This document shows, piece by piece, positions 8,601 through 15,759 of a DNA stretch of 64,000 bases (position 1 is the stretch's first letter; every line of letters begins with the position of its first letter). This DNA is from Luteimonas terrae. GTDB lineage: Bacteria > Pseudomonadota > Gammaproteobacteria > Xanthomonadales > Xanthomonadaceae. Location of the stretch: positions 146,358 to 210,357 of the forward strand of contig NZ_SMTG01000006.1 in the NCBI RefSeq assembly GCF_004358165.1, given 5' to 3'. Under the pieces are notes generated by a model that was not told the origin of the DNA, ran no database searches, and was given only the letters and a program-made list of their open reading frames with translations. The translations under genes were made by a program, and so were the position numbers.

Positions 8601-8888
8601 GAACACGATCTGCGATTCGCCCGGTCGCGAGTACGAGCTGACGAACTCGTAGTCGCCGGTCTCCATCAGCTTGCGTTCGATGCGCTCGGTGATCTGCTGC
8701 GAGACCTGCTCGGCGGTCGCGCCCGGCCACTGGGTCTGGATCACCATCGCCTTGAAGGTGAAGGGCGGGTCTTCCGACTGGCCCAGCCGGCCGTAGGAGA
8801 AGATGCCCGCGATCGCGACGACCAGCATCATGTAGACGACGAGCGTGCGGTTGGCGAGCGCCCATTCGGAGAGGTTGAAGCGGGTCAT
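5670..8888 (-). CDS. RND efflux transporter permease
   Basis: A 1072-residue inner-membrane proton antiporter of the AcrB/HAE1 superfamily. It has the expected two halves, each with one helix, a large periplasmic loop and a bundle of helices. The proton-relay pair is visible in GLMVDDAIIAVEMM near residue 400, and the second-half GMIMRN motif lies near the C-terminus. The N-terminus MTRFNLSEWAL is the usual form in this subfamily. It is expected to pump hydrophobic compounds through a periplasmic adaptor and an outer-membrane channel. The adaptor lies 130 bases upstream; a TolC-like channel is encoded at 11755. Substrates cannot be predicted. The next operon begins only 47 bases past its stop, so read-through is possible. 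Confidence 0.95.
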   Translation of the reverse strand: MTRFNLSEWALANRTLVVYMMLVVAIAGIFSYGRLGQSEDPPFTFKAMVIQTQWPGATAEQVSQQITERIERKLMETGDYEFVSSYSRPGESQIVFHARDDMRSAQIPELWYQVRKKVADLRPSLPQDIVGPFFNDEFGDTFGNIYALTGDGFDYAIKKDYADRIQRELQRVDDVGKVELVGLQDEKVWIEVSNTRLATLGIPMATVQQALAEQNALAPAGFFETDSARVQLRVDGPFDSVQAIREFPIRAGDRTVRLADIATVERGFADPAAPRMRFMGQDAIGIAVAMHEGGDILELGKRLESEFAQLQETLPVGMSLRKVSDQPRAVRDSVGEFVKVLAEAVIIVLLVSFVSLGLRTGLVVAVSIPLVLAMTFIAMDQFDIGLHKISLGALVLALGLMVDDAIIAVEMMAIRMEQGDSRLAAASYAWTHTAFPMLTGTLVTAAGFLPIATAASSTGEYTRSLFEVVTIALVVSWIAAVLFIPLLGAKMLPDLANPQPPRPGSLPARWRDMRGRAAARWPRLAFALAPRDPHAHDHDPYQRPFYRRFRSWLHWSLTHRWLVIGATAAALVASLLLFRFVPQQFFPDSTRLELMVDVELAEGSSLRATEAAARRLDALLADHAGIESRVAYIGSGSPRFYLPLDQKLPQANFAQFVVTTTGVEARERVRAWLTDEVAPQFPELQLRVTRLETGPPVGYPVQLRISGEHVERVRAIADAIAKKVRDNPHVANVNLDWDEPSRIVRLVVDQERARVLGVSSQHLAQFLSSSLSGLQVSTYREGNELIGIVMRGPDDERGQLDMLDSLAIPTSNGQSVPLGQIARLEPTFEDGIIWHRDRLPTITVRADIRDDTTPPTVVAQILPTLEAIRADLPAGYRLETGGTVEDSGKGQDSIKAGLPLFLFVVVTLLMLQLRSFSRTALVLLTAPLGMIGVTLFLLVFRVPFGFVAMLGTIALAGMIMRNSIILVDQIEQDIAAGHARWDAVVDATVRRFRPIVLTALAAILAMIPLSRSVFFGPMAVAIMGGLTVATLLTLIFLPALYAAWFRVGDDERAGRDEREATGDAVGGASTKS

Positions 8889-8953
8889 GGGGCGACGCTC
8901 CGATGCCGCGCGCTGTCATCGCATTGCCGCGGCGGATGCATGCCCCCACCCAT

Positions 8954-8975
8954 CCTCCCCCGCAAGCGGGGGAGG
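8954..8975 (+). repeat. Palindromic repeat, family A, copy 1
   Basis: Perfect arms CCTCCCCCGC and GCGGGGGAGG with a two-base loop, preceded by the tail GCCCCCACCCAT. It lies between the two RND genes, which are co-directional, so it could attenuate or stabilise the transcript there. It belongs to the same oriented family as the copies near 15583, 15709, 26742, 30795, 30931, 42046 and 42205. Confidence 0.8.
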
Positions 8976-9018
8976 TGAGGTTGCCCCGGGCGGGACCGGC
9001 TTGCGATCGACGCGTTGC

Positions 9019-10182
9019 TCATTTCGCGTCTACCGGCTTCGGGCGTTCCGGTTGTTGGGGCCGGTTCTCGCGATCGACCGGGCTCACCCGCTGCCCTTCG
9101 CGCAGCAGATGGCCGCCGGCCGCGACGACGAGGGCGTCGGGCTGGAGCCCCGACAGCACCGGCACCGTGTTCGCGCCGAAGGCGCCGGTCTGCACCGGCA
9201 CTGCGTGCACCGTGCCCGTGGCGCGATCGACCACCCACACTGCCTTGGCGTCGCCGGCACCTGGCTGGATCGCGGTCAGCGGCACCTGCAGGATCCCGCC
9301 CGACGGGTCGCCCGACAGATAGACGCGCGCGCTCTGGCCCAGCGCGACCTCGTCGAGGGCGTCACCGTCCAGCGCCACGCGCGCGGCATAGGTCCGCGCC
9401 TGCGGGTCGGCCGCCGCGGCGATTTCGCGGATCGTGCCGGATACGCGCACGCCGGGCCGGTTCCACAGTTCGATCTGCGCCGGCTGTCCGATCGCGAACT
9501 GGCCGATGCGCGATTCCGGCAACGCGATCGCGACCTCGCGCCCGTCGTCGCCGGCCAGCATGAAGATCGCCTGCCCGGCCGCGACCACCTGTCCGGCCTC
9601 GGCCTCACGACTGGCGATCACGCCGTCGCGCGGCGCACGCAGCTGCGTGTAGCCGGCCTGGTTGCCGGCCACGTCGGCCTGCGCACGGGCGGCGCGCAGC
9701 TGCGACTGCGCGGCCTTGTAGGCGGCGTCCTGCGCATCCATCTGCGACCGGCTGATGAGCTGCTGGTCGACCAGTGCGGCGTAGCGGTCGCGATCGGTGC
9801 GGGCGCGGGCGTACTCGGCCTCCGCCGCGGCCACCTGGGCCTGCGCCGACTGCTGCTGCAGCCGCAGATCGTTCGGCTCGATCTCGGCGAGCACCTGGCC
9901 GCGCCTCACGTGCGCGCCGGCGTCGACGTGCCGGCGCAGCAGTTGGCCGCCGACCTGGAAGGCCAGCGCGCTTTCCTCGCGCGCGCGGATTTCGCCCGGA
10001 AACGCGGCGACGCCGCTGCCGGCGCCATCGGCGGGCGTCACCACCAGCACCGGACGCGCAGGCGGCTCGGGCGTCTCGCGTTCGCCGCAGGCCGACAGGG
10101 CCAGGACGCCGGCGATCAGCAAACCGAAGACGCGCCACGGGGCGTGCCGGGTCGAAGCGCGAAGCAGGATCAGGCGGCGCAT
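9019..10182 (-). CDS. RND efflux periplasmic adaptor (membrane fusion protein), lipoprotein
   Basis: A 387-residue adaptor that links the RND permease to an outer-membrane channel. The signal peptide ends in a lipobox LSAC, making C32 the lipidated cysteine. Next come the beta-strand and biotinyl-lipoyl-like half motif (ESALAFQVGGQLL), a helical hairpin from about 110 to 170 rich in Q and A, the second lipoyl half (LRAPRDGVIASREAEAGQVV) and beta-barrel domains. The C-terminal tail is proline-rich (RPQQPERPKP). It is probably cotranscribed with the permease and controlled by the divergent TetR regulator across a 75-base gap. Confidence 0.94.
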   Translation of the reverse strand: MRRLILLRASTRHAPWRVFGLLIAGVLALSACGERETPEPPARPVLVVTPADGAGSGVAAFPGEIRAREESALAFQVGGQLLRRHVDAGAHVRRGQVLAEIEPNDLRLQQQSAQAQVAAAEAEYARARTDRDRYAALVDQQLISRSQMDAQDAAYKAAQSQLRAARAQADVAGNQAGYTQLRAPRDGVIASREAEAGQVVAAGQAIFMLAGDDGREVAIALPESRIGQFAIGQPAQIELWNRPGVRVSGTIREIAAAADPQARTYAARVALDGDALDEVALGQSARVYLSGDPSGGILQVPLTAIQPGAGDAKAVWVVDRATGTVHAVPVQTGAFGANTVPVLSGLQPDALVVAAGGHLLREGQRVSPVDRENRPQQPERPKPVDAK

Positions 10183-10203
10183 GGAGACCGTCCGTGGACA
10201 GGG

Positions 10204-10219
10204 GATACGGAGCCGTATC
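10204..10219. promoter_or_regulatory. Perfect palindrome GATACGG-AG-CCGTATC, candidate TetR operator
   Basis: Seven-base arms with a two-base centre lie in the 75-base gap between the RND adaptor and tetR. This is the size and symmetry typical of TetR-family operators. A possible -10 box for tetR (TATAGT) lies at 10242-10247, and a second short palindrome, TCAGAACTGA, lies at 10228-10237. A single site could control both divergent transcripts. Confidence 0.6.
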
Positions 10220-10257
10220 GTATATTTTCAGAACTGATTGGTATAGTATTCCGCGCC

Positions 10258-10938
10258 ATGTCCACGCGTCCGTCCCCGTCGTCCCCAGCCTCCGCGCCCG
10301 AGAAGGTCGCGGCCGGTCCCGGCCGGCCCAAGGATCTGGCCAAGCGCGCGGCGATCCTCGAAGCGGCCGAACGCATGTTCCTCAAACAGGGCGGCTACGA
10401 GGGCGTCAGCATGGACCAGATCGCGGCCGAGGCCGGCGTCTCCAAGCTGACCGTCTACAGCCACTTCGGCGACAAGGACACGCTGTTCACCGAGGCCGTG
10501 GAGCGCTACTGCGAGCAGCAGATGCCCGCGTCGGTGTTCGAAACCGCGCCGGAAACGCCGGTGCGCGCGCGCCTGATGGAGGTCGCCGAGGCGTTCTTCT
10601 CGATGATCTCCTCCCCCGAGGCCGTCGCCGGCCACCGCCTGCTGTGCACGCCGCAGATGGTCGAAAAGCGCCTGACGCAGCGGTTCTGGAAGGGTGGGCC
10701 GGAGCGCGTGCAGTCCGCGTTCGCCGCGATGCTGCGACGCCGGGTCGAGACCGGTGATCTCGACATCGAGGATGCGCTGGTGCCGACCGCGGCCGCACAG
10801 TTCTTCTCCCTGCTCAAGGGCGATCTGCACCAGCGCCTGGTGTTCGACTGCGACGATGCGGGCGCCTGCGCCCGGATGCGGCGCGCGCACCTGGACGCGT
10901 CGGTGGACATGTTCCTGCGTGCCTACGGGCGTCGCTGA
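10258..10938 (+). CDS. TetR/AcrR-family transcriptional regulator
   Basis: A 226-residue regulator. After a flexible proline-rich start, the TetR_N helix-turn-helix occupies about residues 30-80 (ILEAAERMFLKQGG, then VSMDQIAAEAGVSKLTVYSHFGDKDTLF). The rest is a helical ligand-binding and dimer domain resembling the C-terminal type of AcrR/AefR-like repressors. The open frame runs far upstream across the adaptor, but the start was placed at MSTRPSPSS, next to the divergent promoter region. It most likely represses the RND genes and itself through the palindrome at 10204-10219. Confidence 0.92.
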   Translation: MSTRPSPSSPASAPEKVAAGPGRPKDLAKRAAILEAAERMFLKQGGYEGVSMDQIAAEAGVSKLTVYSHFGDKDTLFTEAVERYCEQQMPASVFETAPETPVRARLMEVAEAFFSMISSPEAVAGHRLLCTPQMVEKRLTQRFWKGGPERVQSAFAAMLRRRVETGDLDIEDALVPTAAAQFFSLLKGDLHQRLVFDCDDAGACARMRRAHLDASVDMFLRAYGRR

Positions 10939-11017
10939 ACCCGTCACATCCCGCCCCCGCGTGCCGTCTGGGCCGGTGACTTCCGGCACTGCGTCGGCCG
11001 TACCACCCCCGCGATGA

Positions 11018-11044
11018 TTGAACCGCGCCTGCGACCGCTAGAAT
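11018..11044 (+). promoter_or_regulatory. Candidate sigma-70 promoter for pcm-tolC
   Basis: TTGAAC and TAGAAT hexamers are separated by 15 bases, about 30 bases before the pcm start codon. An AAGGAA ribosome binding site lies between the promoter and the start. The spacer is shorter than the usual 17 bases, so the assignment is moderate. Confidence 0.4.
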
Positions 11045-11075
11045 TGCGGGCTGGCGAACGAAGGAACCCGCAACA

Positions 11076-11738
11076 ATGACGATCGACTACGCCAAGGCCC
11101 GTGCGGCGATGGTGGAACAACAGGTCCGGCCCTGGGACGTGCTCGACCCGCGCGTGCTCGAGACCATCTCGCGCCTGCCGCGCGAAGCATTCGTGGCCGA
11201 TGCGCGTCGCGCGCTGGCCTATGCCGATCTGGAACTGCCCATCGGCCATGGCGAGACCATGCTCAAGCCGGTCGTCGAAGGCCGCGCGCTGCAGGCGCTC
11301 GCGCTCGAACAGGGCGACGAGGTGCTGGAGATCGGGACCGGCAGCGGCTATCTGACCGCGTGCCTGGCCTACCTGGCGCGCGATGTCGTCAGTCTGGAAC
11401 GCCACGAGGACCTCGCCGATGCCGCCCGCGGCCGCCTGCAGGCGCAGGGCATCGCCAATGCCGAGGTGATCGCCGCCGATGCGTTCGCATGGAACACCGA
11501 CCGCCGCTTCGACGCGATCTGCGTCGGTGGTGCCGTCGACGTGGTGCCCGAACGCTTCGTGCAGTGGCTGCGTCCCGGCGGCCGCCTGTTCATCGTGCGC
11601 GGCCGTGCGCCGGCGATGGAAGCGGTGCTGGTCCACCGCGAAGGCGACGACGTCAACGCCACGCGCATCGAATCGTTGTTCGAGACCGGGCTCGCCTACC
11701 TCGCAGGCGCCGCGCCGGTGCCGCAGTTCTCTCTCTGA
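11076..11738 (+). CDS. pcm: Protein-L-isoaspartate O-methyltransferase family protein
   Basis: A 220-residue SAM-dependent methyltransferase of the PCMT family, which repairs isoaspartyl residues in aged proteins. The SAM-binding motif LEIGTGSGYLTA lies near residue 90 and is preceded by the family segment GHGETMLKP. The normally conserved Q-T-S/I-Q-P stretch is altered to E-T-M-L-K-P, which is common in the shorter homologues located next to tolC; true repair activity is therefore less certain. An AAGGAA ribosome binding site precedes the ATG. The tolC-like gene follows after 16 bases, as in other xanthomonads. Confidence 0.85.
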   Translation: MTIDYAKARAAMVEQQVRPWDVLDPRVLETISRLPREAFVADARRALAYADLELPIGHGETMLKPVVEGRALQALALEQGDEVLEIGTGSGYLTACLAYLARDVVSLERHEDLADAARGRLQAQGIANAEVIAADAFAWNTDRRFDAICVGGAVDVVPERFVQWLRPGGRLFIVRGRAPAMEAVLVHREGDDVNATRIESLFETGLAYLAGAAPVPQFSL

Positions 11739-11754
11739 TCGTCGAAGGATCCCC

Positions 11755-13107
11755 ATGTTCCGCCGCCCCCTCTTCCTGTCGCTTGCGCTCGCGCTGACGT
11801 CCAGCCCCCTGCTGGCCGCCGACCTCGTCCAGACCTACGAGCTGGCCCGCAACAACGACCCGACCCTGTCGATCGCCGAGTCGCAGCGCCTGTCGACCAA
11901 GGAAGGCGCGGTCCAGGCGCGCGGCGCCCTGCTGCCGCAGATCGGGGGCAGCGCCTCGCTGACCGACAGCCGCGTCGCCGGCGTCTCCGGCCGTGCCCGC
12001 ACGCGCAGCTACGGCGTCAACGCCAGCCAGGTGCTGTTCGACTTCGGCCAGTTCGCCACGCTGCGCTCGCAGCGCGCGCTGAGCACGGCGGCCGACTTCC
12101 AGCTCGACGCCGACAACGATTCGCTGATCACGCGCACCGCCGCGGCCTATTTCGACGTGCTGGTCGCGACCGAAACGCTGGCCGCCGCCGAGGCTGCCGA
12201 AGCGGCGTTCAAGCGCCAGTTCGACTTCGCCGACAAGCGCCTCGAAGTGGGTCTGGCCCCGATCACCGACGTGCACGAGGCCCGCGCGCAGTACGACAGC
12301 GCGCGCGCCAACACCATCGTCCAGCGCAATGCGCTGCAGGATTCGTATCAGGCGCTGGGCGAGATCACCGGCCAGCCGATCGCCGACCTGCGTGGCCTGC
12401 CCGACGACTTCACCCCGCAGCTGCCGGAAGGCCGCGATGCCGAGGCCTGGGTCGCGACGGCGGTGCAGCAGAACCCGCAGCTGCAGGCCCTGCGCTACCA
12501 GGTGACCTCGTCGGAGTACGGAGTGACGGCCGCGAAGTCGGGTCACCTGCCGACCCTGGATCTGAGCGCCAGCTACGGCAACAGCGACACCTGGGGCCGT
12601 GACAACGCCGAGGCCGCACTGCGTCGCGGCGAGACCAACAGCATCGGCGTCACCCTGACCGTGCCGATCTTCAGCGGCGGCATCACCCAGTCGCGCGTGC
12701 GCCAGTCGATCGCCCAGCGCGACATCGCCGCCGACCAGTACGAGGCGCAGCGTCGCGCGATCGAACGCAATACCCGCAGCGCCTACCAGAACCTCGTCGC
12801 CGGCATCACGGAGGTCGAGGCGCGTCGCCTGGCACTGGTGTCCGCCAACAGCGCGTACGAAGCCTCGCAGGTCGGCCTGGAAGTCGGTACGCGTACCGTC
12901 ATCGACGTGCTGATCAACCAGCAGAACCTGTTCTCGGCGCGTCAGGCCTATGCCTTCGCCAAGTACAACTTCCTGCAGAGCCGCCTGCTGCTCGAACAGG
13001 CCGCCGGCACGCTGGACATCAGCCACGTGCAGGACATCAACCGTCAGCTGACGGTCGACGTCAACAGCATGGGCGCGTCCACCGGCACGGGCACGCAGAC
13101 GCAGTAA
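11755..13107 (+). CDS. tolC: TolC-family outer-membrane channel
   Basis: A 450-residue outer-membrane factor with a clear signal peptide cut after LLAA. The mature sequence starts DLVQTYELARNNDP, the usual opening of TolC proteins. Two structural repeats are visible, each with a long coiled-coil helix pair; the second begins near ALRYQVTSSEYGV. It forms the outer-membrane exit duct used by RND and ABC exporters and by type I secretion. The RND pump at 5670-10182 has no channel gene of its own and could use this one. The start is fixed by the signal peptide. An intrinsic terminator follows at 13131. Confidence 0.94.
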   Translation: MFRRPLFLSLALALTSSPLLAADLVQTYELARNNDPTLSIAESQRLSTKEGAVQARGALLPQIGGSASLTDSRVAGVSGRARTRSYGVNASQVLFDFGQFATLRSQRALSTAADFQLDADNDSLITRTAAAYFDVLVATETLAAAEAAEAAFKRQFDFADKRLEVGLAPITDVHEARAQYDSARANTIVQRNALQDSYQALGEITGQPIADLRGLPDDFTPQLPEGRDAEAWVATAVQQNPQLQALRYQVTSSEYGVTAAKSGHLPTLDLSASYGNSDTWGRDNAEAALRRGETNSIGVTLTVPIFSGGITQSRVRQSIAQRDIAADQYEAQRRAIERNTRSAYQNLVAGITEVEARRLALVSANSAYEASQVGLEVGTRTVIDVLINQQNLFSARQAYAFAKYNFLQSRLLLEQAAGTLDISHVQDINRQLTVDVNSMGASTGTGTQTQ

Positions 13108-13119
13108 GCGTTTTGCAGT

Positions 13120-14460
13120 TCAGATCGACGACGGCGCGGGTCGCAGGATCCGCGCCGTTTTCGTGTCCGGCGCCGGCAGGTCCGGCTCGATCAGCGCCAG
13201 CGTGCGCGCCAGCGCACCCCGACCGTTCTCGACCAGCGCCCGGCCGGCAGCCGCCATCGCCTCGCGCGCGGCAGCGTCTTCCAGCAGGCTCTCGATGTGG
13301 TATTGCACCGCGTCGGCATTGGCGCCGATGCGCAATGCGTCCGCGCGTCCGAGCTGTTTGGCGATGTCGGTGAAGTTCTGCAGATGCGGTCCGGTGACGA
13401 CCGGCGTGCCGACCGCGGCCGGTTCGAGCAGGTTGTGCCCGCCGATGTCCTGCAGGCTGCCGCCGACGAAGGCGACGTCGGCGCAGGCGAAGAACAGGCC
13501 GAGTTCGCCGAGCGTGTCGAGCACGAAGACGTCGTCGCCGGCATCGGGCCATGTGGTCAGCGCACGCGTGGCGACGCGCCAGCCCGCATCGACGGCGAGT
13601 TGCGACGCGCCGCGGAAGCGTTCGGGATGACGCGGCGCCCAGATCATCAGCAGGTCCGGCCAGCGCGTGCGCAGCCGGCGGTGGATGTCGATGACCGCGG
13701 CTTCCTCGTCGGGGTGCGTACTCGCCGCGATCCACACCGGGCGCGCGCCCGCGTGGCTGCGGAACTCCGCCACCAACCCGGCGATCTTCGCCTCGTCCAG
13801 GGTGATGTCGAACTTCAGATTGCCGGTGTCGATCACCGCTTCGTGCAGTGCACCGAGCTTGACGAAGCGCTTGCCGTCATCGGCCGATTGCGTGGCCACG
13901 CGCTTGACCGTGCGCAGTGCGCGACCGACCAACGGCCGCAGCACGCGATAGCCGCGCAGCGAACGCGCCGACAGTCGCGCGTTGACGATGACCGTCGGCA
14001 CGCCGGCATCGCGACAGCAGAACAGCAGGTTCGGCCACAGTTCGGTCTCGACGATCAGGCCGATTTCCGGGCGGAAATGGCGGAGGAAACGCCGCACGGC
14101 GCCGGACAGATCGTAGGGCAGATAGACGTGCTCGACGCGTTCGCCCCACAACGCGCGCACGCGCTCCGAACCGGTCGGCGTGATCGTGGTGACCAGCAGC
14201 CGGCGCGCCGGGTCGCGTGCGAGCAGGGCATTGATCAGGGGCGCGGCGGCGTTGACCTCGCCCACCGAGACCGCATGCACCCACACCGGCGTCGAGATCG
14301 GCGGCGTGCGATAGATGCCGTAGCGCTCGTCCCAGCGCAGCAGATAGGCCGACTGCCGGAAGCCGCGCCAGATCAGGTGATAGACCGTGATCGGCGCGAG
14401 CACGACCAGCAGGGCCGAATACAGGCCGCGCAGCAGTCGTTCGGTGGTGTCGGCACGCAT
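13120..14460 (-). CDS. waaA: 3-deoxy-D-manno-octulosonic acid transferase (Kdo transferase)
   Basis: A 446-residue glycosyltransferase that adds Kdo to lipid A precursor at the inner membrane. The N-terminus has one membrane anchor (LYSALLVVLAPITVYHLIW) followed by the family segment RWDERYGIY. Other hallmarks are VHAVSVGEVNAA, ETELWPN and, near the C-terminus, VGGSLQDIGGHNLLEPAAVGTP. The length is close to that of E. coli WaaA (425). The start at MRADTTERLL puts the anchor at the N-terminus; ATG 14484 (MAFRYPV) is an alternative. It is divergent from an acyltransferase gene and belongs to a group of envelope genes. Confidence 0.94.
   Translation of the reverse strand: MRADTTERLLRGLYSALLVVLAPITVYHLIWRGFRQSAYLLRWDERYGIYRTPPISTPVWVHAVSVGEVNAAAPLINALLARDPARRLLVTTITPTGSERVRALWGERVEHVYLPYDLSGAVRRFLRHFRPEIGLIVETELWPNLLFCCRDAGVPTVIVNARLSARSLRGYRVLRPLVGRALRTVKRVATQSADDGKRFVKLGALHEAVIDTGNLKFDITLDEAKIAGLVAEFRSHAGARPVWIAASTHPDEEAAVIDIHRRLRTRWPDLLMIWAPRHPERFRGASQLAVDAGWRVATRALTTWPDAGDDVFVLDTLGELGLFFACADVAFVGGSLQDIGGHNLLEPAAVGTPVVTGPHLQNFTDIAKQLGRADALRIGANADAVQYHIESLLEDAAAREAMAAAGRALVENGRGALARTLALIEPDLPAPDTKTARILRPAPSSI
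13131..13161 (+). terminator. Intrinsic terminator of tolC
   Basis: A nine-base-pair GC stem (ACGGCGCGG with CCGCGCCGT) and a ten-base loop are followed by TTTT. It lies inside the 3' end of the convergent waaA gene, so the two genes overlap at the transcript level. Confidence 0.75.
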
Positions 14461-14620
14461 CCGCACAGGATAGCGGAAGGCCATGTCGGCACCGGGGACC
14501 GTGGGCACGCGCTCGCGCGCGATCGCGTTGCGGAACGGAACGTGCGCCTTCGCGAGCGCACGCCTGCATCGGCACATCGTCCGCATCCGGCGTCTTCAAC
14601 CCCGTCCGACGCCCGGCTTC

Positions 14621-14632
14621 TACAATGGCCGC
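14621..14632 (+). promoter_or_regulatory. TACAAT box six bases before the lpxL-like start codon
   Basis: TACAAT is followed by GGCCGC and then the ATG. There is no room for a ribosome binding site, so transcription would begin at or next to the start codon (leaderless mRNA). The same arrangement is seen at dinG and dinB. No convincing -35 box is visible. Confidence 0.45.
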
Positions 14633-15547
14633 ATGTCCAGCGCCTCGTCCGATCTGTCCCGCCCGCCGCTCACGCCCCGTCATTGGCCGGCATGGTGCGG
14701 CATCGGTCTGATGGCCCTTGCCGCGCGGATTCCGTGGCCGCTGCAACGCGCGCTCGGCCGCGGACTGGGCAACGTGCTGCGTCTGACGCTGGCGAGCCGA
14801 CGGAAGGTCGCGGCGCGCAATCTCGAACTCTGCTTTCCGGAGCTCGATGCCGACGCGCGCGACGCGCTGCTGCGCCGGCACTTCCATGCGCTGGGGATCG
14901 GGCTGTTCGAGTTCGGGCGTGCGTGGTGGGGCTCGATCGCGCCGCTGCGGCGCGGGTTGATCGTCGAAGGTGTCGAACACGTCGAGGCCGCATGGGCCGC
15001 GGGCCGCGGCGTCATCGTGGTATCGGGCCATTTCACGACGCTGGAAGTCTGCGGCCGGCTGATGTGCGACTACGTGCCGCTGGCCGGCATGTATCGCCCG
15101 CATTCGGAGCCGGCGATGGAATGGGCCGTGCGCCGCGGTCGTGCGCGTTACGCGGCGGCGATGTTTCCCAAGCGCGACGTGCGTGGCGTAGTGCGGCATC
15201 TCAAGCGCGGCGGCCTGCTCTGGTATGCGCCCGACCAGGATCCCAGCGGTGGTGACGCGGTTTACGTGCCGTTCTTCGGCCGCCCTGCGCACAGCCTCAC
15301 CTCGACCCATTCGCTGGCGCGCTTGTCGGGCGCGACCGTGCTGTTCTACCGCCACGTACGGCGCGAGGACGGCGGCTACACGCTGACCCTCACGCCCGCG
15401 CCCGAGCCCTATCCCACCGCCGATGCGGCTGCCGATACGGCGACGGTCATGGCCGGCATCGAGACGATGGCGCGCGCCGCACCGGACCAGTACCTGTGGA
15501 TCCACCGGCGCTTCAAGCGGCAGCCGGATGGTGCGTCGTTGTACTGA
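14633..15547 (+). CDS. LpxL/HtrB-type lipid A acyltransferase
   Basis: A 304-residue membrane-associated acyltransferase that adds a secondary acyl chain to Kdo-lipid A. The family motif is present as SGHFTTLEVCGR with the catalytic H-x4-E pattern, where E is in TTLE. The later segment LLWYAPDQDPSGGDAVYVPFFG is typical of LpxL/LpxM. The C-terminal YLWIHRRFKRQP is the usual ending. One hydrophobic segment near the N-terminus anchors it in the membrane. It stands back to back with waaA, whose product makes its usual substrate. LpxL and LpxM cannot be told apart here. Confidence 0.92.
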   Translation: MSSASSDLSRPPLTPRHWPAWCGIGLMALAARIPWPLQRALGRGLGNVLRLTLASRRKVAARNLELCFPELDADARDALLRRHFHALGIGLFEFGRAWWGSIAPLRRGLIVEGVEHVEAAWAAGRGVIVVSGHFTTLEVCGRLMCDYVPLAGMYRPHSEPAMEWAVRRGRARYAAAMFPKRDVRGVVRHLKRGGLLWYAPDQDPSGGDAVYVPFFGRPAHSLTSTHSLARLSGATVLFYRHVRREDGGYTLTLTPAPEPYPTADAAADTATVMAGIETMARAAPDQYLWIHRRFKRQPDGASLY

Positions 15548-15582
15548 GTGACGCCGGACGTGTCAGGACATCGCCTTCAAAG

Positions 15583-15625
15583 CCCTCCCCCGCCAGCGGG
15601 GGAGGGTTGGGTAGGGGCGAGCGCC
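15583..15625 (-). repeat. Palindromic repeat, family A, copy 2 (leftward)
   Basis: Arms CCCTCCCCCGC and GCGGGGGAGGG with a CA loop (15583-15606), followed by the reversed tail TTGGGTAGGGGCGAGCGCC. It pairs with copy 3 in inverted orientation, tails facing, about 85 bases apart, between two convergent genes. Confidence 0.8.
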
Positions 15626-15688
15626 CAGATCATGCGATGTCGGGGCACGCTCGCGTCACTCGATGAGAAGTTCCCGGCCGACACCTGA

Positions 15689-15730
15689 TCGTTTGCCCCC
15701 ATGCCGGCCTTCCCCCCCACGCGGGGAAGG
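15689..15730 (+). repeat. Palindromic repeat, family A, copy 3 (rightward)
   Basis: Tail GATCGTTTGCCCCCATGCC followed by an imperfect hairpin CCTTCCCCC..GCGGGGAAGG (15709-15730). It forms an inverted pair with copy 2, filling most of the 212-base gap between the convergent lpxL-like and O-antigen ligase genes. Confidence 0.75.
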
Positions 15731-15759
15731 CACAGACAAACGCGTCACCCGGGTCGACC

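Noticed and set aside
8845..10938. A 697-codon open frame covering the RND adaptor and tetR on the plus strand
   Set aside because: Only the last 226 codons are tetR; the first part is the antisense shadow of the adaptor, typical of GC-rich DNA.
11755..13107. Dedicated outer-membrane channel of the RND operon
   Set aside because: It is a separate transcription unit with pcm and has the standard xanthomonad tolC location, so it is probably shared by several exporters.
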